From Spirochaetia bacterium (GTDB lineage: Bacteria > Spirochaetota > Spirochaetia > Treponematales > Rectinemataceae): a DNA stretch of 64,000 nucleotides. The stretch is taken from contig JARKOY010000021.1 in assembly GCA_029975555.1 (NCBI GenBank), forward strand, positions 1 to 64,000, written 5' to 3'. The translations under genes were made by a program, and so were the position numbers. Below, piece by piece: positions 59,974-64,000 of this stretch (the stretch's first letter is position 1; each line of letters begins with the position of its first letter). Under the pieces are notes generated by a model. The model made no database searches, had not been told where the DNA came from, and saw only the letters and a program-made list of their open reading frames with translations.

Positions 59974-61215
59974 TCACATATTGTCTTTTATGACCTCGTT
60001 GGCCTTCTGGGTTGCTTCATCCATAGTAGCCTGAACGTCGGCTCCCTGCATCATAATCTTATCCCACGCGTTGTTGTAAATGGTGCGAAGATTGAGGAAA
60101 TATGGATAGAAGGACTCATTCTCTGGATGTATATAGGGCATCTGAAGATATGCGGTATTGTAGCGCTTGTCTTTCTTGATGAGGAACCCCTCCTGCTCGA
60201 GAGCCTCCTTGGCATCTTTGCGGACAACGAGATACCCCGTAGCCGCAGCCCAGTCCATCTGGACATCCTTGCTCGTCATAAATTTAATGAAGTCCCAGGC
60301 CCCATCTTTCAGAGCCTGTGAGTTGCGCCTAAAAATATACAGACTCCCTCCGCCGAGCGGAACCGCTTTGCGAGTACCGGCAGGAAACTCGGCTGTTCCC
60401 AGATCGAATGTAGCCATGCTTTTTAACCGCGTGAGGGACGCGGTAGATTCAACAAATATACCCGCTTTCCCACTAAAGAAATCAGGCTCACCACCTTTAT
60501 AAAGTGCAACCTTTTCATCGACCATTTTTTTAAAAAACTTTATCGCTTCGATATGCTCTTTCTGATTCCAAAGAACCTTTGAATTGTCCTTAGCCATCCA
60601 TTCGGCGCCGAACTGCCAGATCAAACCTTCCAATATCCAGCCCGAGCCATAACTCAGAATATACCCATATGTGTCTTTCCCAAGGGCAGAAATCTTTTTT
60701 GCTGAGCTATACAATTCCGCCCAGGTGGTAGGGAATTTTTCCGGATCAAGCCCTGCCTTGCGAAACAAATCTTTGTTGTAGTACATAATGGGCGTAGAGC
60801 AGTTGAAAGGGAGTCCCCACGTCTTGCCGTTGAAAACGTTGGACTGAAACAGAGGCTCGATAAACTTGTCTCGCTCGAAGGATTTGTCCTTTGCGATATA
60901 AGAATCGAGCGGTTCCAAGGCATTCGCGTCAACCAACTGCGGCGTATAGACATGCGCCTGTTGGATGAGCACAGGGGCGCTCCCTGTCGCAATGGCGGAT
61001 ATTATCTTCTGAAGAGACTCTTCATAGTTCCCCGCGAATACGCCCTCGATCTGATACTTTGACTGTGACGCGTTGTATTTCTTTATACACATCTCCACCG
61101 CGTCCCTCACGTTTCCGCCGACCGAATACCAGAATGAGACTTTCAGCGGGCTCTGGGCGAACACCACGACGCCCGTCAGCATAAGCAATGCGCATGTGAT
61201 TGTGAGTCTTTTCAT
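59974..61215 (-). CDS. ABC importer extracellular solute-binding protein (CUT1/UgpB-like)
   Basis: A 413-residue periplasmic binding protein of the SBP_bac_1 family with a signal peptide (residues 1-20, ending VFAQ). The fold is indicated by VSFWYSVGGNVRDAV at the start, GLPFNCSTPIMYYNKDLF near residue 130 (typical of UgpB-like proteins, which have this SxPxxYYNK segment) and the late SKDVQMDWAAATGYLV. Ligand is probably glycerol-3-phosphate or a glycerophosphodiester, judged from neighbours. AGGAGG lies 7 nt before the ATG. It is first in the operon and its promoter carries a palindromic operator. Confidence 0.9.
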   Translation of the reverse strand: MKRLTITCALLMLTGVVVFAQSPLKVSFWYSVGGNVRDAVEMCIKKYNASQSKYQIEGVFAGNYEESLQKIISAIATGSAPVLIQQAHVYTPQLVDANALEPLDSYIAKDKSFERDKFIEPLFQSNVFNGKTWGLPFNCSTPIMYYNKDLFRKAGLDPEKFPTTWAELYSSAKKISALGKDTYGYILSYGSGWILEGLIWQFGAEWMAKDNSKVLWNQKEHIEAIKFFKKMVDEKVALYKGGEPDFFSGKAGIFVESTASLTRLKSMATFDLGTAEFPAGTRKAVPLGGGSLYIFRRNSQALKDGAWDFIKFMTSKDVQMDWAAATGYLVVRKDAKEALEQEGFLIKKDKRYNTAYLQMPYIHPENESFYPYFLNLRTIYNNAWDKIMMQGADVQATMDEATQKANEVIKDNM

Positions 61216-61252
61216 AGACCAGCCTCCTAATATGACGAAAATTTCTAACATT

Positions 61253-61280
61253 ATTATAGCACCTATTCGCAATATGTCAA
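61253..61280 (-). promoter_or_regulatory. Consensus promoter of the importer operon
   Basis: On the minus strand TTGACA (61280-61275) and TATAAT (61258-61253) are perfect consensus hexamers with a 16-nt spacer. A strong promoter of this kind would need repression when substrate is absent. Confidence 0.75.
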
Positions 61281-61291
61281 ACATTTTTGAC
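61276..61291. promoter_or_regulatory. Palindromic operator GTCAAA-N4-TTTGAC
   Basis: A perfect 6-4-6 palindrome at 61276-61291 overlapping the -35 hexamer of the importer promoter and 32 bp upstream of the egsA promoter. The DeoR-type regulator encoded at 62757 is the natural candidate to bind it. Confidence 0.6.
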
Positions 61292-61322
61292 GATATTTTT
61301 GTTACTTTTATGTTAATTTATA

Positions 61323-61352
61323 TTGACTTTACACACAAAATTCCTGTATACT
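61323..61352 (+). promoter_or_regulatory. Promoter of egsA (leaderless)
   Basis: TTGACT at 61323-61328 and TATACT at 61347-61352, spacer 18 nt; the ATG follows after 6 nt with no ribosome-binding site. Confidence 0.6.
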
Positions 61353-61358
61353 CCGGGC

Positions 61359-62720
61359 ATGAACAACAATTTCGAACATGGCGATCCGCATGAGGGTTCG
61401 GGAGACACAAAGCTCAACATGTACGGCCGGGGTGTGCTTTCCCATCTGGATGAGATACTCGAGCCCCTCTTCGGTGATGGCCCTTTCCTCATCATAAGTG
61501 ATGAAACCATATGGAAGGTCGCGGCTTCCTATTTTTCGTCTTTTCTCGACAGGAGGCCCAAAACGACGCTCTGCATTCTTCCCGGCGATCCTGCCCCTTA
61601 CGCCTCGGATACGCAAGTCGCGGAGATCAGCAGGGAACTAAAAAAAGCCAACGCCATACCAATAGCCGTGGGAGCAGGCACCATCAATGACATTGTGAAG
61701 CGCGCCGCCTTTGAAAACGGCATTCGATATGCATGTATCCCCACAGCCCCTTCCGTCGATGGCTTCACCTCTTTCGGTGCAGCGATCACAGTGTCGGGGT
61801 TCAAAACCACCTTGGCATGCCCTCCGCCTCTTTGTGTGGTCGCGGAAGAGGACATCATTGTTCAGGCCCCACCCGAGCTCATCGCTTCAGGATATGGAGA
61901 CATCATCGCCAAATTCACCGGCGGAGCTGACTGGATCATCGCGGACCTCATGGGAATCGAGAAAATCGATCCTCTCTCCTGGAACCTCGCACAGTCGGCG
62001 GCCGTCGACATTTTTCCCCGGAGCGATGCGCTACGGCGCGGTGACAGACAGTCCATAAACATGCTTTACAAAGGGCTTATATCGAGTGGCCTCGCCATGC
62101 AGCACTATAACGATTCTCGTCCTGCGTCCGGGACCGAACACTTTCTATCGCACACGTGGGAGATGTTTCATCTTCAAAAAGACGGCCACGATATCTCGCA
62201 TGGCTTCAAGGTTGCCCTAGGGACACTCGTCGCCGCCGCCCTTTTGGAGGAATTGTTTGGCGACGACGGATCTGTCGGAGCATTGATAGAACGCAATGGG
62301 TTTCGCCCCTGTCCGGACCTCCTCGAATATAGAATGCAGCTCGCCAGCAGTCTCATCCCACCTGACCATCCTATGAAACCAAGCGTCATACACACTATTC
62401 TGAGAAAAACACCCTCCAAAGAGGAACTTGCAGAGAGGGCAAACCTGGCCTTGCGCAGATGGGGCGAAATTTCAGAGCGAATTCTGGGACAGGTACCACC
62501 GTTTGCTCTCCTCAAAAAAAGATTGCAGGAAGCATCCTGCCCTGTAGAACCAAACCACATAGGCCTCTCCCGCAAAAACTGCATTGATAGTCTGCGACTT
62601 GCGTCGCTTATTCGGAGGCGGTATACTGTGCTTGACCTGGTATCAGAGCTAGGAGCCTTCGACATGGCGGCAGAGACCGTATTCTCCCCACGTTATTTTG
62701 GCGAATATGCTACAGAATAA
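61359..62720 (+). CDS. egsA: Glycerol-1-phosphate dehydrogenase (AraM/EgsA family)
   Basis: A 453-residue NAD(P)-dependent dehydrogenase interconverting dihydroxyacetone phosphate and sn-glycerol-1-phosphate. The nucleotide-binding GAGTINDIVKRAAF is near residue 107. The family hallmark IPTAPSVDGFTSFGAAI is near residue 127, and the metal ligands lie in SGYGDIIAKF (Asp), GTEHFLSH (His) and ISHGFKVALG (His). The pattern matches Bacillus AraM closely; AraM is about 395 residues, so the C-terminus here is 50-60 residues longer. Most bacteria lack this enzyme. Its place opposite a glycerophosphodiester importer suggests a catabolic role. The start is immediately after a promoter, without leader. 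Confidence 0.9.
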   Translation: MNNNFEHGDPHEGSGDTKLNMYGRGVLSHLDEILEPLFGDGPFLIISDETIWKVAASYFSSFLDRRPKTTLCILPGDPAPYASDTQVAEISRELKKANAIPIAVGAGTINDIVKRAAFENGIRYACIPTAPSVDGFTSFGAAITVSGFKTTLACPPPLCVVAEEDIIVQAPPELIASGYGDIIAKFTGGADWIIADLMGIEKIDPLSWNLAQSAAVDIFPRSDALRRGDRQSINMLYKGLISSGLAMQHYNDSRPASGTEHFLSHTWEMFHLQKDGHDISHGFKVALGTLVAAALLEELFGDDGSVGALIERNGFRPCPDLLEYRMQLASSLIPPDHPMKPSVIHTILRKTPSKEELAERANLALRRWGEISERILGQVPPFALLKKRLQEASCPVEPNHIGLSRKNCIDSLRLASLIRRRYTVLDLVSELGAFDMAAETVFSPRYFGEYATE

Positions 62721-62756
62721 AGACAGAATTCATAAGCAATTTTGGGGGACGATCGC

Positions 62757-63578
62757 ATGACCAATAACGACGGGGCGACCAACCAAGGTCCTCAGCAGAG
62801 ACAGGCAACTATATATTCTCTTGCTCGGCAAAAAGGGGTCATACGGGTTGCGGAGCTGTCCGAACTGTTGGGTGTGACAGAGATGACCATCCGCCGCGAT
62901 TTGGAATTGCTCGAGAAAAAAGGCCTCATCGAGCGGACGCACGGCGGCGCCATTTACAATGACAAGATAGGGCTCGAGCCTCAATTCGCGCAGAAAAGCG
63001 CTCTCAGACAAGCGGAAAAACGAGCAATAGGACAGCTTGCAGCCAGCCTCATCGAAGAGGGCGACACCATTTTCGTGAATTCAGGATCGACGACCATAGA
63101 GTTCCTCAAACAGCTCAATACTCCTCGCGTCAAGGTCATTACCAACAATCCTCTTGCGCCGATCCACATCAATTCGGAGACGCTCAGCGTGACCTTGACG
63201 GGCGGAGAGATGAGAAGAGAATCTTTCACCCTCGTGGGCGAGCTTGCGATAAAGGCCGTCAAGAGCGTGTACGCGAACAAGGCCATCATTGGGATCGATG
63301 GTTTCAGTATTAAGTACGGAATAACGAATTCGACTCAGGCTGAATCTTGGATTAACAGACTCATGATCATGAACACGCATGGTGCGGTCATCCTTGTTGC
63401 CGATTCCAGTAAGCTGGGACGGGTTGCCAATTTCAAGACAGCGCCCATGTCTGCCGTATCCATTCTTGTGACTGATTCTGGAATGGACACGGCCAATGTT
63501 GCTGAATTCGAAAGGCTCGGCATTAAGGTGATGATCGCGCCTCAGGGTATCGGTGCTCCCTCGGAAGTCTCACTCTAA
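62757..63578 (+). CDS. DeoR/GlpR-family transcriptional regulator
   Basis: A 273-residue repressor-type regulator. The N-terminal winged helix-turn-helix is VAELSELLGVTEMTIRRDLE near residue 36-55. The C-terminal sugar-phosphate-binding domain has the NSGSTTIEFL motif near residue 107 and TGGEMRRESFTLVG near 145. DeoR-type regulators respond to phosphorylated sugars; in GlpR the ligand is glycerol-3-phosphate. It lies 36 nt after egsA in the same direction and would control the divergent importer operon through the palindrome at 61276. ATG 62757 has GGGGG upstream. Confidence 0.92.
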   Translation: MTNNDGATNQGPQQRQATIYSLARQKGVIRVAELSELLGVTEMTIRRDLELLEKKGLIERTHGGAIYNDKIGLEPQFAQKSALRQAEKRAIGQLAASLIEEGDTIFVNSGSTTIEFLKQLNTPRVKVITNNPLAPIHINSETLSVTLTGGEMRRESFTLVGELAIKAVKSVYANKAIIGIDGFSIKYGITNSTQAESWINRLMIMNTHGAVILVADSSKLGRVANFKTAPMSAVSILVTDSGMDTANVAEFERLGIKVMIAPQGIGAPSEVSL

Positions 63579-63604
63579 CATCTTCATAAATGGGCGCGGT
63601 CCCC

Positions 63605-64000
63605 TCACTGCGCCCAGCGAACCAGACCTGGGACAAAACGCCCGTCGAGCGCCGGATGAGAGGGCAGGATGCGCACCGAGTGTCCGACCTGGCCGGTCAT
63701 TTCTCCGTGCATCACGTACTGGTACCGATAATGAGGGCCTTCTTGACCCACGAGGGTCATGGGCGCGCGCATGCCGTCGAGGATTTCTCCCTTGTTCGAC
63801 AGTCTGCCTGAATAGCATTCGACGACGACGTCGTCTGGAGAAAGGCCGGCGAGATCAACCAAGGCATGCACGGTGATTGTGGTTCCCCTCGGTACGACGG
63901 GCGCCCCGTCGTCGGAGAACTCGACGATCTGCACGCCCTGCCACGCGCGCTGCATTTTTTCGAGATAGCGGGCCAGCGAAATGCTGGCCTTGTAGTTGTC
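63605..64000 (-). CDS. glgP: Alpha-glucan phosphorylase, C-terminal part (runs off window)
   Basis: The last 131 codons of a gene entering from the right edge. The translation shows the C-terminal extension of actinobacterial/thermophilic-type alpha-glucan phosphorylases (family GT35, DUF3417-containing): ISLARYLEKMQRAW, an immunoglobulin-like segment LVDLAGLSPDDVVVECY and the ending HPALDGRFVPGLVRWAQ. The catalytic part lies beyond 64000. The protein degrades glycogen or maltodextrins to glucose-1-phosphate, which GalU could use. It is convergent with the DeoR-type gene; an inverted repeat (TGGGCGC/GCGCCCA) at 63591-63616 overlaps its stop. Confidence 0.82.
   Translation of the reverse strand, partial: DNYKASISLARYLEKMQRAWQGVQIVEFSDDGAPVVPRGTTITVHALVDLAGLSPDDVVVECYSGRLSNKGEILDGMRAPMTLVGQEGPHYRYQYVMHGEMTGQVGHSVRILPSHPALDGRFVPGLVRWAQ

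Overview
The window is about 64 kb of ordinary, gene-dense bacterial chromosome, GC-rich by eye (roughly 55-60%) with a few AT-richer patches. The gene content suggests a diderm spirochaete (Treponema/Rectinema/Spirochaeta-like). The clues are an archaeal/eukaryotic-type ProRS with a C-terminal zinc knuckle, a GlpA/FAD-oxidase/DUF1667 trio, an unusually long GlmS, outer-membrane and periplasmic proteins with signal peptides, and paired GT4 glycosyltransferases beside a UDP-galactopyranose mutase. Phylum placement is inference; no rRNA lies in the window. The one RNA gene is tRNA-Val(CAC).

Layout. 0.2-5.6 kb: DUF4143 ATPase, MFS transporter, Gfo/Idh/MocA dehydrogenase, ribA and a NudC-like Nudix hydrolase. 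5.6-14.9 kb: uvrC, tkt, an orphan sensor kinase, a MarC-type protein, ettA and an alkyltransferase-like DNA-repair protein. 14.9-20.2 kb: a TPR lipoprotein-like/periplasmic gene followed by nagA-nagB, then a YkgJ-type Cys-cluster protein and a deoxynucleoside kinase. 20.2-32.3 kb: envelope sugar chemistry (two GT4 paralogues, glf, galU, glmS), with a UlaG-like hydrolase, tpx, acyl-ACP thioesterase, SGNH hydrolase, free-Met sulfoxide reductase and an MFS transporter. 32.4-38.0 kb: tRNA-Val, a CTP-dependent lipid/polyprenol-kinase-like protein, a membrane protein, proS, and an ECF sigma/anti-sigma/Spy-CpxP-like envelope-stress operon. 38.3-44.3 kb: three M16 peptidase genes (one PreP-like, one active/inactive periplasmic pair). 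44.4-48.0 kb: a phosphoribosyltransferase and a Fur-boxed fur-feoA-feoB operon. 48.0-53.9 kb: an AT-rich RelE/Phd toxin-antitoxin pair, an outer-membrane-type protein, FMN reductase, 5'-nucleotidase and Hsp20. 53.9-63.6 kb: glycerol-phosphate metabolism. 63.6-64.0 kb: the 3' end of an alpha-glucan phosphorylase.

The 53.9-63.6 kb block reads as one system. A CUT1 ABC importer (binding protein and two permeases, no ATPase) and a glycerophosphodiesterase form one operon. It is followed on the same strand by a GlpA-like dehydrogenase, a second FAD oxidoreductase and a DUF1667 protein. Facing the importer is a divergent pair: a glycerol-1-phosphate dehydrogenase (EgsA/AraM family) and a DeoR/GlpR-type regulator. 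A perfect palindrome covers the -35 box of the importer promoter and is a ready-made operator.

The most general regulatory pattern is a set of eight genes whose -10 hexamer sits 5-7 nt before the start codon with no ribosome-binding site (DUF4143 ATPase, uvrC, ettA, ATL, one GT4, glmS, galU, egsA). They look like leaderless mRNAs, whereas neighbouring genes carry strong Shine-Dalgarno sites. No CRISPR array, prophage or insertion sequence was seen.
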